Origin: Gautieria morchelliformis
Lineage: Eukaryota > Basidiomycota > Agaricomycetes > Gomphales > Gomphaceae
Assembly: GCA_015179125.1 (NCBI GenBank)
Contig: WHVA01000272.1
Coordinates: 84,770 to 148,769 of the forward strand
DNA length: 64,000 bases
Reading direction: 5' to 3'
Below, one piece after another: positions 20,021 through 31,765 of the stretch (the stretch's first letter is position 1; every line of letters begins with the position of its first letter). The notes under the pieces are model-generated. The model saw only the letters and a program-made list of their open reading frames with translations, was not told the origin of the DNA and searched no databases. A program made the translations under genes and the position numbers.

Positions 20021-21889
20021 TCAGGGTTGATACAGACCTGTTTCAAGAGATGGATTGATTCCCATCTCTTGGATGAAGGCGGCCTCTGCGGCCGGATCAG
20101 GCTGCGTATATGGGGGGCGGGCCGTGAGCAGCTCCTTGTCAAGCTGTTCCGAAGTGCTCACAGCCGCTTTTTCGCAGGCGCACTGGGACATCTTCAGTCC
20201 CTGTTTATGACGCTGCTGCCCCATGTGTGCAGTGGTGTTCGCAAGTTCTTTGTCTCGAAGTCGCTGGAAGTATCCCTCGATCCAGGGGATACGTTCATGG
20301 TTGACGCCGGCATGAAGGGCTAGCCATGACGTGAGCTCCTTCAGCAGGATCTTGTGCACGAGTCTGTTCCCGAGCGGGAATGTCCCGGTGATCGAAGCCC
20401 GCAGGGTGTCTGCGGCGGGCAATCGGATCGTGACGTCGGTCACGAGGTCAAGCCATTGGCCTGGTGTACCAAACAAGTCACTTAAACACGACTTGAGAGG
20501 GGATCGTTGCTTGCCCTTGGGGGCCAGGATCCGTACCCATATCCAGATATCGATATCTGTTGTGTTGAGCCCGCCCTCCACATGATCGCGGATGGCCGGA
20601 GGGACTCCTTCGGTGTTCGACCGCCACCTGTTCAGCACTGTGATGATATCGTCAGGTGTGCCATCCAAAATGTTGATATAGTTTGGATGGGGCTTATGGG
20701 GGCCCTCCTCGCGGAGGCGCCTTCTGGCCGTGTTGATTTCCGGCATGCGCTGATTGACCAGAGTGTCCCTGGCGAGCGCGAGGAGGTCTAAAAGCCTCTG
20801 CTCGCTGATCAGGCAGATGTGGTACCACTCGGCAACCCGAGGGACTGATCTGCCTAGGGGCTTCAGTAAGCGGCCCATCACGGAGATCGGTGGATCTCCG
20901 TGTCTCAATGGCTCTCCTTCCCCCAGGTAGCGTTGTACAACTCCCGACCCCTGCGGCGGTAGCACAACGTGAGGTCCAATATACTGGGCCTGCACTGTGG
21001 CTAGTGCCTGTTGTAGCCAGGGGTCAGCGACGCCGTGCCCCAACGACTCAGCTAGATACGCATCCTTGACGCGTTCTAGTTCATCCACCAGTCCGTTTTC
21101 CATGACTGGCGGTGGGAGGCATTTTCTGTGTTTCTGTTTGGAAACACGTTCAGGCCAATCTGGTTCATAATCGTCCCAGATTGACATGTCTGACAGCCAC
21201 CCAGCCGGGATGTCGGAGTCATACGATTCAACCGGCGCCGTTCCAGTCGACAGCATGGTGACTGTCGCTGTCCTGGATGCCGCTCGGGCATCCACAATGG
21301 GTGCCGCACTGGGCTCCATGATTCGGTTGGCCAGCATCAGGCCTGTTGACAGGGGTGTGGCCCCTGGGGCTAGTGTTGCCCCTTTTTCACACGATGGCAG
21401 TGGAGCCATCGGGTGGGAGGATGGACCGGCCACAGGCTGAGCCTTTGGCCGTGGCAGGGCGGGACACATCCGCCTGGCTCCTTCAAGTTGTTGTTTCAAC
21501 TCGTGGATTTTGTCGTCTCGGCATGAGACTTGCTCACACTTGGAGATGAGGTCCCGCTTGAGGTGCTCTGCCTGAGCGTCCTTGACTGCCATCCGCCTGG
21601 CCCCTTGGGTGATCCAGGGCCAGGCATCCTCAACAGCGTAGGCGATGTCATCGTCTAGCATCCAAATCTTACCGGAGTTAGATGACTCCGCTAGGTGTGT
21701 TGCGTATGACTCGCAACATTCGCATTTATCTGAGTGGATAATAGTGAGGCTGTCGTTCCACGATGCTATCTCCCAGTTTTCAGGAGCTAGTTTTTTTGAA
21801 AATATCGCAGTGGCCCCCTTCTTTGGGGCCACTGGTCATGTCATGGACGTTGATGGCTCAACATCCATGGCTTCTTTGATGCCATCCAT
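20021..21889 (-). CDS. Accessory third ORF (aORF), family A', nearly intact
   Basis: The frame is open for 603 codons up to position 21832. The most likely real start is an upstream ATG at 21889 or 21868, whose peptide MDVEPSTS matches MDVDPSTS of A2. Between them lies one TGA (21836-21838). The protein is about 615 residues. It keeps the H-x3-C-x2-C-x5-H motif (HSDKCECCESYATH), a coiled coil (KCEQVSCRDDKIHELKQQLE), a PAGWLSDMSIW motif, and the C-terminal domain (LDGTPDDIITVLNRW, DIDIWIWVRILAP, CLSDLFGTPGQW). There is no signal peptide or membrane helix. The ORF ends ~170 bp before the LTR. Preservation of an open frame while the copy's pol is gone suggests either recent insertion or selection; I cannot tell which. 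Confidence 0.8.
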
Positions 21890-22144
21890 CTTCGTTAGAA
21901 GATGGTGGTGGTCGCTTCTTAAGAAGTGAAGCACCCTTAGAGAGATCCGAGGTGAAAATTTATAGCGCCATGGCTTGGTTTGTCACATGATCACATGTGA
22001 CCAACATGTCCTAATGCCATTTAGGCAGGTCGCGCGGTTTGGCCACACCTTGAAGCTCTAGATAGGTATCTAGGGCTTCGAGGTCCTTACACGATGACAT
22101 GGGCTCCCATGTCACGTCTCCTAGAGTCCATCTGACTTGGAACT
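21890..22144 (-). promoter_or_regulatory. Spacer upstream of aORF with three dyads (A')
   Basis: Homologous to the pol-aORF spacer of A2 (60222-60516). It contains GTCACATG-ATCA-CATGTGAC (21982-22001), CTAGATAGGTATCTAG (22058-22073) and GACATGGG-CT-CCCATGTC (22096-22113). An AT stretch GAAAATTTATAG lies nearby (~21954-21965). It ends where chromovirus B1 begins. It could be an internal promoter or an RNA structure for expression of the aORF. Confidence 0.55.
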
Positions 22145-22496
22145 TGTCAAGGGAACACCAATCGCATGCCTTATCTCAGTGCGCATTATCGCATGCATGT
22201 TGTTGGTGGCCCCTGAACTTCTCCTGGCCTTCGGCGTCCTTCTGTCTTGTGTTCCATTTATTTCCCTTCCTGTTCCAGCCCCTTCTGACATCATTCCTTC
22301 CTTATCTGTCCAGCCCGGTTATCGCTGGCGTGATTGCTTATGTAACTCGGGCATTCGGTGATTGGGCTAGCATGCCCGAGTTTACTTATAGTTGTAGTTA
22401 GGTGGCGAAGGGGTTCCTTAGAGTTTTCTCTTTGGATCCCCCTTCGCCAGTTCGCTGCTTGAGTGTAGAGTGTCTGCCTAGGTTGCCCTTATAGTA
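22145..22496 (+). repeat. 5' LTR of B1 (56-bp internal deletion)
   Basis: TGTCAAGGGAAC to CCCTTATAGTA. Relative to the 3' LTR it lacks the 56 bp between two copies of a 17-bp GGATCCCCCTT(C/T)GCCAG repeat. The missing piece contains the TATATAG motif. Confidence 0.9.
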
Positions 22497-22610
22497 GAAA
22501 TCTCTCTCTAGAGCACCGGTTGCGAAATCACCCGACTTCAAATCGAACACCCTTCGAAAGCAGCGATTTTAGCAATCCCTTCTCATACCCTGACACCCTC
22601 TAACACTTAC

Positions 22611-23885
22611 CATGGACAACCTGCCATCTGCTGCTGAAGTTTTAGACCGCTTGGTGGCGATAGAGCAAGAGTTGATGAGAGAGAGGCAGGAAAAACAAGA
22701 TCTGGAGACGAGGTTGAATACCCTGCAGGCTACGACCACTGGGCTGATGGCTGGACTCCCTAGTCACATTCACACCTCTTCAAAGTGAACAGCTGAGCCA
22801 GCAAAGCCTTCTGAGTATGATGGTGATCGTGCAAATGGTCGCAACTTCATCCAGTCATGCAGCCTCTACCTGGGTGTGTGTGCGAGCAACTTCCCAGATG
22901 AGCAGTCACAGATCCTTTGGGCGATGTCCTTCATGAAAACAGGGAGGGCTGCGACTTTTGCCACTCGTGCATTCACTCATGAAGAAAAGCATGGCACACC
23001 GCTCTATGCGACCTGGAAGGATTTCATTGAAGCATTTCGCCAGCAGTTCTATCCCCTACATGAGGCCACTAATGCAATGAATCAACTGGAATCGCGCCAG
23101 TACCACAAGGGCAAGCGTTCAGTTGACAAATACACCGATGGGTTCGAAGAGCTGGTTGAGAAGGCTGAATACACAGATGGGAGATCAATTGTGATGAACT
23201 TCCGTTGAGGTCTTGAACCTGCGATCCAGAGTTGCATTGCATTGACGTTGGATGGCAGGCCAAAGGACGATGACCCTTCTGCATGGTATGGAGCGACAAG
23301 AACAGTTGCACTCACGCATGCAGCCAATGAAGCGTTCCAGGGACCTAGGGTGACAAACCGTGGGCCTCCCCCGCTGCCAGTTTTTCGCAAGGGAGGTGAA
23401 TCACATACCAGGTTCACCAGTCAACCCCCTTCGAGGTCAGCAATAATGCCAGTGCCCACACCCCTTCCAACTGCCTCTGGACCCACTCCGATGGATGTGG
23501 ATGCTGCGAAAAAGCGATTCCCGCAGCCACTCACCTGTCGGTGCTGTGGGAAGGTCAGGCATTTCACACAAGAATTCCCCCAGGCCTACAATGTCCGCTA
23601 CATGACAGCTGATGAGTGTGAGGAGCTGCTGGAGCACTGGATGGTTGCTGCAGATGTGCGAGATGTCGCTGAGGAAGAGTTCAAGAAGGATGATGTGGAG
23701 GATTTTGTGTCGCGCAGCGAGTGAGAGATGTGCCCTCGCTGCCCCTGTCCAATCACTTTGCTGCCCTGTCAATAGCCCCAGATACTGAAGATACAATTCA
23801 CGTGTCAGAAACTGGGTCGCGCGCAGCAAGCGATAAAGACACATCAACCGACGACATTCTAAAAGGTCCTTCACCACAATTGAAG
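22611..23885 (+). pseudogene. gag: Gag of chromovirus B1
   Basis: The ATG at 22611 starts a coiled-coil region (DRLVAIEQELMRERQEKQDLETR). A TGA at 22786 interrupts, then the Gag core follows in the same frame (AEPAKPSEYDGDRANGRNFIQSC, WAMSFMKTGRAATFA, FYPLHEATNAMNQLE). A second TGA is at 23206. A CCHC zinc knuckle follows (CRCCGKVRHFTQEFP, with the last Cys replaced by Phe). Near 23720 the frame shifts. The same layout occurs in B2 on the other strand (44391-46436). Confidence 0.88.
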
Positions 23886-26800
23886 CGTTAGGAGCGAGCC
23901 CTTCCCAAGCACTTCATGGTCACATCTGTTCCCTCTCCAAATTCACTGAACCTCAAGGTAGAGATCCAGACAACAGACACAGCTGAGGTCAAAGGGGTGA
24001 CTGCCCTCCTTGACAGTGGTGCAACTGGGTTGTTCATCGACAGCGAATTTGTTGCCACTGAGAAGTTAACCATGCGATCACTGACACGCCCTGCCCCTGT
24101 GTACAATGTTGATGGCACCCTCAATGAGGGTGGAGCAATTCGCAATGTTGTTGATGTCATCCTGCGATTCCGCAATCACTCCGAACATGCTGTCTTCACC
24201 GTTACAAACCTTTGGGGAGCACAAGATGATCCTCAGATATCCATGGCTCCGGGAGCACAACCCAGAGGTTAAGTGGCGAATGCAGGAGGTGACACTGAGT
24301 CGATGCCCTGCACAGTGTCACACCTGCAGAGCAACACTGCAGGAAGAGCGGAAAGAGGAGGCCAGGATATGTGCATGCCGCATGGGCCCTCTGCCCCAGA
24401 TGGTGGAAGAGGAAGAGAGTGAGACCGAAGAAGATGAGCCAGGTGACATTGAGCCCCTTCTGGAGCCAGGCAACTGCCTGTTTGCGACTGTGTCCACGCG
24501 CAATGTACCTGTACCCATTACCGCAGCCACCACAACCACTTCACAGCAGCTAGCGGAAAAGGCCCTTCGCAGTGTACCCCCAGCCGAAAAGGAACTCATC
24601 CCTCCGTACCTCCATGACTTTGAGGATGTTTTCGCTAAAGAGTCCTTTGATTCACTTCCCGAACGCAGGACATGGGACCATGCAATTGAGCTCGAGCCGG
24701 GAGCCAACCCATCTGCATGCAAGGTTTACCCACTTGCCCCCAGTGAACAGTTGCAGCTGGATGAATTCCTGCAGGAAAACCTGCGCACTAGTCGCATTCG
24801 CCCCTCGAAATCACCTATGGCCAGCCCAGTGTTCTTCATCAAGAAGAAGGATGGGTCACTGCGACTGGTCCAGGATTATCGCATGCTCAATGCCATGACA
24901 GTGAAGAACCGCTACCCCCTCCCCATCATTTCTGAGCTCATCGCGCAGCTTCATGGAGGAAAATACTTCACCAAGCTAGATGTGTGATGGGGTTTCAACA
25001 ATGTGCGGATAAAGGATGGCGATGAGTGGAAGGCTGCATTCCACACTAATCGCAGTCTCTTTGAACCCCTCGTCATGTTCTTTTGGCTCACAAACAGTCC
25101 TGCGACATTTCAAACCATGATGAATGATATCTTCCAAGACCTCATCCTGGAAGGGCATGTGTGTGTGTACCTGGATGACATCCTGATCTTCACTGACATC
25201 CTTGAGGAGGATCACCGACTTCTGCGAATAGTCCTTGAGCACCTACGGCAGCACAAGCTCTATCTTTGCCCTGAGAAATGCGAATTTGAGCGAACGAAGA
25301 TTGAGTACCTTGGGCTCATTGTGTCACATGGGAAGGTGGAGATGGACCCTGTCAAGGTGGCAGGTGTCATGGACTGGCCAACCCCAGCAAATCACAAAGA
25401 GGTGCAGGCCTTCCTGGGATTTGCCAAATTTTATAGCCAGTTCGTCGAGGGCTTCTCACATCATGGGTGACCCCTGTTCGAGCTCACCAAGAAGGACATA
25501 CAATGGTCATGGGGTGATTGCGAACAGCAAGCATTTGATGGGCTAAAGCGGTGATTCACATCAACACCGATCCTGCACTTTGCAGATGACAATCAACCAT
25601 ACCGGGTGGAGGCTGACAGTTCAGATGTCACCACTGGTGCAGTCCTGCCCCAGCGATCTCCATATGACGACAAATGGCATCCCATTGCGTTTTACTCCAA
25701 GAGTCTCACTCCTGTGGAGAGAAATTATGAGATTCATGACAAGGAGATGCTGGTGATTATTCGTGCCCTAGAGGAATGGCGACATTTCCCTGAAGGCACT
25801 AAGCATCGCATTGAGATCTGGACTGACCACAAGAACCTGGAATATTTTCGCACTGCAAAGAAGCTTAATTGCAGGCAGGCTAGATGGTCCCTCTACTTGT
25901 CGCATTTTGATTTTGAGCTTCACCATCGGCCTGGTGTCACGATGGGCAAGTCAGATGCACCGTCGCAGCGCTCAGACCATGGGTCAGGAGCAGGTGACAA
26001 CAGTGATTTGACACTCCTACGCCCAGAGCTGTTCATTGTTCGCGCCCTGGAGGGGCTCACCCTGGTGGGGAAGAATGTGGGATTATTCGCGACATGAAGA
26101 AGGCATTTGGAGATGGGTCACTGGAGGATGAGGTTGCAGGGGTGGTAAAGAAGCTGCGAGAGTCTGGTGGGAAATCGCTGGTGTCTGCAGAGTGGGCTGA
26201 GATGGATGGGTTGCTCACATTCTGAGGTAAAGTTTATGTTCCAGACATCCAGGACCTCAGGCGACGAATTGTCACCCAGCACCATGATTCGCAGGTCGCT
26301 GGTCATCCTAGGCGATGGAAGACCCTTGAATCTGTCTCATGAAATTACTGGTGGCCCCATATGTCGCAGTATGTTGGCGAGTACTCCAAAACGTGCGATT
26401 TGTGCCTGCAAACAAAGGCACAAAGGCAGCCACCCCTCGGTGAACTACATACACTCCCTGTCCCTGAAGTATGCTGGGACACGATCAGTGTTGACTTCAT
26501 TGTGGAACTGCCTGATGCACATGGCTATGATGCCGTGATGAATGTAGTGGATTCCGTCTCCAAGCAGGCACACTTCATCCCCACCAACACCACAATCACT
26601 GCAGCTGGAGCAGCGCAACGTTTCCTACACCATGTCTGGAAGCTGCATGGCCTCCCGTGAACAGTGGTGTCAGATCGTGGGGTCCAGTTCGTGCACGAAT
26701 TCACTTGGGAGCTTTATCACCTGCTGGGAATTTGCATCGCAGCCTCCACAGTGTACCACCCACAGACTGATGGACAGACACAGCGACTCAATCAAGAGCT

Positions 26801-27638
26801 AGAGCAGTACCTTCGACTCTTTGTCAATGAGCGACAAGACAACTGGGACGACCTCTTGCCCATGGCTGAGTTCCAGTACAACAACCATGTGCATGCTTCC
26901 ACTCGTCAATCACCCTTCATGCGGGACACTGGGCGGCACCCGCGAATGGGCTTCAAACCACATTAACCCTCATCAAACCTTGAGCCTGTCAATGAATTCA
27001 AGGAACGCATGGAGGAGTCACTGTCAGAAGTGAAGTCGGCACTGGAAAAGTCGAAGGAGGATATGGCGACATACTATAATCGCCGACGCGAGCCAGCACC
27101 TACATTTTTGCCGGGTAACAAGGTTTACCTTGATGCAAGTAATATACACACCACCCATCCGTCGAAAAAGCTAGCTCATCGGCAACTTGGCCCCTACATT
27201 GTCGAACGCCAAGTTGGGCCACAAGCCTACCGTCTCTGCCTCCCGAGGTCTCTGAGTCACCTCCGCCCCTTTTTCCCTGTCATTAAGCTCACTCCTGCCC
27301 CATCCGATCCAATCCCGGGTCGGCGACCATCCCCACCACCTCCACCCATCCTTAGAGAGGGCGATGAGCACTTTGAAGTCGAACAGGTGTTAGACAGTCG
27401 CATGTGAGCAAATCGCCTCCAGTTCCTCATCAAGTGGAAGGGGTATGGCTATGAAGAGAATTCTTGGGAAAATGAGGGTGATGTCCAAGCTCCTGACCTC
27501 ATTGCCGACTTCTACCGTTCACATCCGGGTGCCCCTCATCGCATTCGCTCCTTGGAGGCTGTCACCTTTCAGAAGCGCATCCCTGTTCCACCTGTGGGAC
27601 TTCATGCGTCGGGTCGCCGCATTCTAGAGGGGGGGTGA
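23886..27638 (+). pseudogene. pol: Pol of chromovirus B1 with C-terminal chromodomain
   Basis: Protease (ALLDSGATGLFIDSEF near 24005), a frameshift near 24205-24212, RT (KYFTKLDV-stop-WGFNNVRI near 24975, YLDDILIF near 25169), RNase H (ADSSDVTTGAVL; IEIWTDHKNLEYF), a frameshift near 26075, an integrase with its zinc-binding region, and the DDE core (SVDFIVELPDAHGYD, VVSDRGVQF, AASTVYHPQTDGQTQRLNQELE). Then comes a GPY/F-like module (HRQLGPYIVERQVG) and a chromodomain (VEQVLDSRM-stop-ANRLQFLIKWKGYGYEENSWE). The stop at 27636 touches the LTR. The chromodomain normally directs integration toward methylated-H3K9 chromatin. Confidence 0.92.
27623..27638 (+). promoter_or_regulatory. Polypurine tract of B1
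   Basis: CTAGAGGGGGGGTGA lies immediately before TGTCAAGG of the 3' LTR and overlaps the pol stop codon. Confidence 0.8.
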
Positions 27639-28017
27639 TGTCAAGGGAACACCAATCGCATGCGTGTTGTTGGTGGCCCTGAACTTCTCCTAGCCTTTGG
27701 CATCCTTCTGTCTTGTGTTCCGTTTATTTCCCTTCCTGTTCCAGCCCCTTCCAACATCATTCCTTCCTTATCTGTCCAGCCCGGTTATCGCTGGCGTGAT
27801 TGCTTATGTAACTCGGGCATTCGGTGATCGGCCTAGCATGCCCGAGTTTACTTATAGTCGTAGTTAGGTGGCGAAGGGGTTCCTTAGAGTTTTCTCTTTG
27901 GATCCCCCTTCGCCAGGTATGGCTGTGTCCTGTATATAGTTCTCTATCTTACTTTGGATCCCCCTTTGCCAGTTCGCTGCTTGAGTGTAGAGCGTCTGCC
28001 TAGGTTGCCCTTATAGC
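27639..28017 (+). repeat. 3' LTR of B1
   Basis: Direct repeat of 22145-22496, with the additional 56 bp that contains TGTATATAG (27931-27939). The final base of the terminus differs, and the next base is from unrelated sequence. Confidence 0.88.
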
Positions 28018-29189
28018 TGCAATACCCTGGAAGCACCGGTGATAAATCTGGGTAATGATAACTTTAGTAGTGAAGTCTGAATGAAGGAGTCTAAATTGGC
28101 GCTGTTGTGATAAACGCAACTATCCCATTTTAAATCATTTATATATAAAAGAAACTAATAAAGAAGGAAAAACAAGAAAAAAAGATCAAAAAAAAAAAAA
28201 AAAGAAATAGAAATGACACTTATGATAGACGTCGGTGCAGACGACGATCACACAAATTTACGACATGCTATATTACCCATAGATCGCGTAATGTACAGAA
28301 GTTCGGGCATTGACCACGTGCGGTCGATCAGCGACGGCGTGCCTATCGAGTGATGGCATCGGCCATAACGTCGACAGGCGCCAGGCCACAGGCACCGAGT
28401 GGGTGCGGGCACCAAACGCCGCACAGGACAATAGACCGCACAGGAATATAGGGTGCTGTGGGCGACTTGAGAAAGTCATCCGCAGTATACATACTCAATT
28501 AGCTGCCCCACAGAAAGGGCACAGAGACAGCAGCCCCATCACCAAGCCCAGCATTTATGCTAGGCAGGGCAAATCCAGCTCCATTTTTCTATTTGAACTC
28601 CATGACACGTCTGACTGACTACTATCCTAACATCATGTGGACAGGGGCTTTGTATACTAGGTACAGATCTCTATTCCAAAGCCCAGACAATCCTAACAAC
28701 ATCCCCATCACCCCATGACTTTATGACTATAAATTAGTCACTCCTTAGTTACAAACAGCGTTTCGACCCATCTGTCCAATATCTTGAGTACTGGTAGTTA
28801 CTACTAATATAGTATAAATAGCTAGTACGAATGTATGAACGAAATCATCCAGAATCGATTCTGCCTCCTGAAATTGCTGTAGTCTTGTTTGATAGATACA
28901 GAGCTCAGATCTTGATAGTTTATTCTAAATCTTCGTCGAGGGTTTACTATCACTGTTTACTCTATACTCCCTCAAAAGTGAATGCTTTTCATCTGACTAT
29001 TCTTCGGATCGACACCAATCTTCTGTCGACACGGTCACGTGACCCTCTTTCATCAGTGCTGGACGCGCCTCGATAGGCTTAGTCAGCACACAGAAGAGAG
29101 CCGAATATAGTGGTTTCGACCACTAAGCAATACATTTCACTTGCTGAAAGGCACCAATTAACATCTTAATCCAAAAGGCACCTGTACAC
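28018..29189. other. No gene recognised (28.0-29.2 kb)
   Basis: Contains an A-rich tract (~28146-28212) and scattered short ORFs. A TATA-like AGTATAAATAG lies at ~28810 with an 81-codon ORF (28831-29076) after it that resembles nothing I know. Possibly the remaining non-transposon sequence of this locus. Confidence 0.4.
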
Positions 29190-29600
29190 TTCTTCATTTG
29201 AAAGGCCCCTCCGAACGCTTCTTGAATGGAGACACTAAAGACCTCCCAATCTTCAGCTGCATGTCCATTGAATGCCTTGAAAATGAGATGCTGGGATCAA
29301 TCAAGGTAGCGAAACATAACCTTCACCCATTCATTCTTCAAGAGCTGAACATCACCAGCACAGGTCTCACAGACTTTGAGGAACTCAGCGATGTCTTCAT
29401 CTTCCCTGTTGAACATCTTTGGGGCCTTCTTTGATCTGGGTGCAGGCATAGCCACTTTACCAGTGGGGTGTGCCATTGGTAGAGCAGGCAGCAGTGGAGG
29501 AGGTGCAGGAGGAGGTGCAGAGGGCATAGGAAGGTGGGGAAAGGAGGAGAGCCTAGGAATATGGGAAGGGGTCGAGTACAAGCTGTGAAGAACACGATCT
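29190..29600 (-). pseudogene. gag: N-terminal Gag of another Ty3/gypsy element
   Basis: On the minus strand a Pro-rich start (PPPAPPPLLPALP) leads to RSKKAPKMFNREDEDIAEFL, EWVKVMFRYLD and, after a stop, a short helical piece. This is the Gag N-terminus common in Agaricomycete gypsy elements. It ends at ~29190. An LTR lies upstream at 29734-30165. Confidence 0.7.
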
Positions 29601-29733
29601 GTTGGAGGCGGTGGTTTATTTGAGTGTTTTGGAATGTTGGAGGTTTTGGAAATGAAAAGGAAGTGCAGGGTATAGCTTTAGAGTGATACTTTTAATCTCA
29701 AGGTTTGTAGTTCAACCTTGTGAGGCTCCAGTA

Positions 29734-30165
29734 TGTAAGAACCCTATGTACCACAGGTGCAGAAACAAGGATAAGTAGAGCTGCATGATCTTAAGATCGC
29801 ACTAGCTAAGCTTCGAGCTTGAGTGAGGTGCAGAAATCAAGATGCATTTTGTAGGCCTAAGTACAGAGCTACTTATAGGTAAAAGAACAATGGAATGTGC
29901 AGTGGCACAAGTGGATTATGGTGGACATATGCAGACATGATCAGTGGGCTGCATCAGTAAGGTACACATGAGTGGACAAAGTGGACATATGCAGACCTAA
30001 TGCAATCAGTGGACTGCATCAACAAGGTATGCATGCATGAAACAAAAAAAAAGGGGGAATAGTGTCCAAATCTTAATCACTATTAGTCCAAAAATAGAAC
30101 ATTGAGACAAAGTGAGAAATAGACTGTATCTGAAATCACTGTACAGGGAGCTATGCTCCCTTACA
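29734..30165 (-). repeat. LTR upstream of the 29-kb Gag fragment
   Basis: 432 bp bounded by TGTAAG and CTTACA. Directly inside it on the minus strand, after a 3-bp gap, TGGAGCCTCACAAGG could be a primer site (starts with TGG). Only one copy is in the window, so the limits are inferred from the terminal repeats. Confidence 0.6.
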
Positions 30166-30232
30166 GTGTGTGCTTATATAAGTGACCATTTCCTGATTGT
30201 CCACAACTAGGCAGCGCAGCTGTCTTACAGTA

Positions 30233-30561
30233 GGATGGAAAGTAACAGAAGAAAAATGATGGAACAATATACTAGATTGGGAATGGAAAATGTTGAAAAT
30301 GATTCCAGTTATCTCAGTAAGCTAATTGGAGTCATAAAAGGTCTTGACTGTCCTATAGTAAAATTCTGTTTGGAAAGACAGGAAGATAGAAAAGAAAAAG
30401 GTAAATATATCCCTTTCATACTGACAATGTATGAAGGTTGCAAAAGAAAAGGAGAAGTAGATGTGAATAAGATACTAAGTAAATTTCCTGAAATATTTGA
30501 AACAATAAAAAGAGATCTTGGAATAAAAGGAGAACCTCAATCTTATTTAGGAGAATCATAG
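30233..30561 (+). CDS. ORF X, copy in the second AT-rich block
   Basis: 108 codons from the ATG at 30235, hydrophilic and Lys/Glu-rich. It matches the split copy at 13370-14660. Upstream the other copy reads GWKVTEEKMMEQ in frame, while here a one-base loss puts GGATGGAAAGTAACAG out of frame, so this ATG may be secondary. The stop comes after GEPQSYLGES. No known domain. No nuclease ORF precedes this copy. Confidence 0.5.
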
Positions 30562-30593
30562 AATATAGTATTTATATGTCTTAAAATTCTCTC

Positions 30594-30734
30594 CTAGGAG
30601 GTCAATCAAAAAGGCCATGTGATACAACATAAAGAGTATTAATAACAATATATTGTTGTAAGGAAATAAATAATTCTTCTTTTGTCCCTCCTGAGTGGTG
30701 GCTGTGCCAACAAGAATGAATCTTCTTATTTTGT
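30594..30734 (+). mobile_element. AT-rich TIR element, truncated copy (i)
   Basis: It starts at CCTAGG with AGGAGGTCAATCAAAAAGG, the inverted form of the right end of copy (iii) at 39571-40000. It carries the shared core AAATAATTCTTCTTTTG followed by TCCCTCC. The site without the insertion is present in the other AT block near 13350 as CCTAGGGGGATGG. Confidence 0.6.
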
Positions 30735-30847
30735 GTTGGCAGATGTTTATAACTGTCATATATATGTATATACATCTTAGCTAATCTATATCTCATAAAA
30801 TATATCACAATTGAGACAGTTGCCAGAACCTGTAAGGCATGCTTAAT

Positions 30848-31500
30848 TGTTACGTATTGAGATTTCCACAAGTCAGAACTGGAAAGGACATTGGCTTCAA
30901 CTTATATGTTGTGCCCCCAATAAACTATGGTCCTAAGTATTTTGGAATGCAGGTCAGAAGTCGGAAAGTATTGAGCTAAAGATAAGTCAGAACTTGAGTC
31001 GGAACTGAGTCAGAAGGCGGAAGGCAGAGAGACGGAGGTCTTGCTAAACTCGCTGTGCTAAGAACAGGAGACAGAGCGAAGGAAATCAAGTATCGAAGGT
31101 GATTATCTGATTGCAGAATAACAGACATACATGAGAGGCTTTTTATACAAAGAGCTGAGACAACATGTAATGAGGTAGTACTAAGCAAATTCCAGAGAGA
31201 GCAGAAGTCGAATAGACATACGGGATAACTAACTAATTGGGAACAAGGGGACTACAAGGGGGGTTCAGGGTAAGGTAAAACAATGGCAAAGAACAAGGGG
31301 TCGGAAAACATATCTGACAACGAAACTACAAGGAGGACTGGACATATGGTCTTGCTGTACTGAGAAGCAGGTCCGGTGGGTCCAGGCAATAGAGTTGAAA
31401 GAACAAGGGAATAAAACAAGGGGCAGAATGTCGGAACTATCGGAGGGTCAGAATGTGTGCAGAACTGAGTGTTGGAAATCAGAACTGCATGGTCATAACA
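30848..31500 (-). repeat. Solo LTR, family D, TSD TTAAT
   Basis: 653 bp with TGTTA and TAACA ends, flanked by TTAAT at 30843-30847 and 31501-31505. The empty site GGATTAAGC is intact near 13240 in the other copy of the AT repeat. Homologous to 52946-53599 in opposite orientation. Confidence 0.95.
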
Positions 31501-31765
31501 TTAATCCTAGCCCTAACGTTCTTCCTCACGGTCTGCAGCTCCCTCAGGAAAAGCTGTATACCCTATTGTCTAAACATCAATAGTTATATATCTTTGTAAT
31601 ATACATGCATATTATTTTAAACATACATTCTAATCAGATCTATCAACCATGTATAATAATATAGTAGAGTTATTGTCCATACTTGCTTCTAGACTCTGTC
31701 ATCATACATCTAACAAGCTTCATATATACTTCTAACATATAGTCATATGGTCCATACTTGCCTCT

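Larger units (their letters stand above)
22145..28017 (+). mobile_element. Ty3/gypsy chromovirus B1, both LTRs present, decayed
   Basis: LTR, Gag, protease, RT, RNase H, integrase, chromodomain, polypurine tract and LTR are in order on the plus strand. At least seven in-frame stops and several frameshifts make it inactive. It is inserted in the spacer of the A' element, but the right flank is unrelated to A' and no matching TSD is visible, so a rearrangement followed insertion. Confidence 0.95.

Noticed and set aside
20021-21832. aORF as an envelope glycoprotein
   Set aside because: No signal peptide, transmembrane helix or furin-like site; the protein is hydrophilic with a coiled coil.
28831-29076. 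81-codon ORF after a TATA-like sequence
   Set aside because: No homology recognised, and short ORFs with chance TATA boxes are common here.
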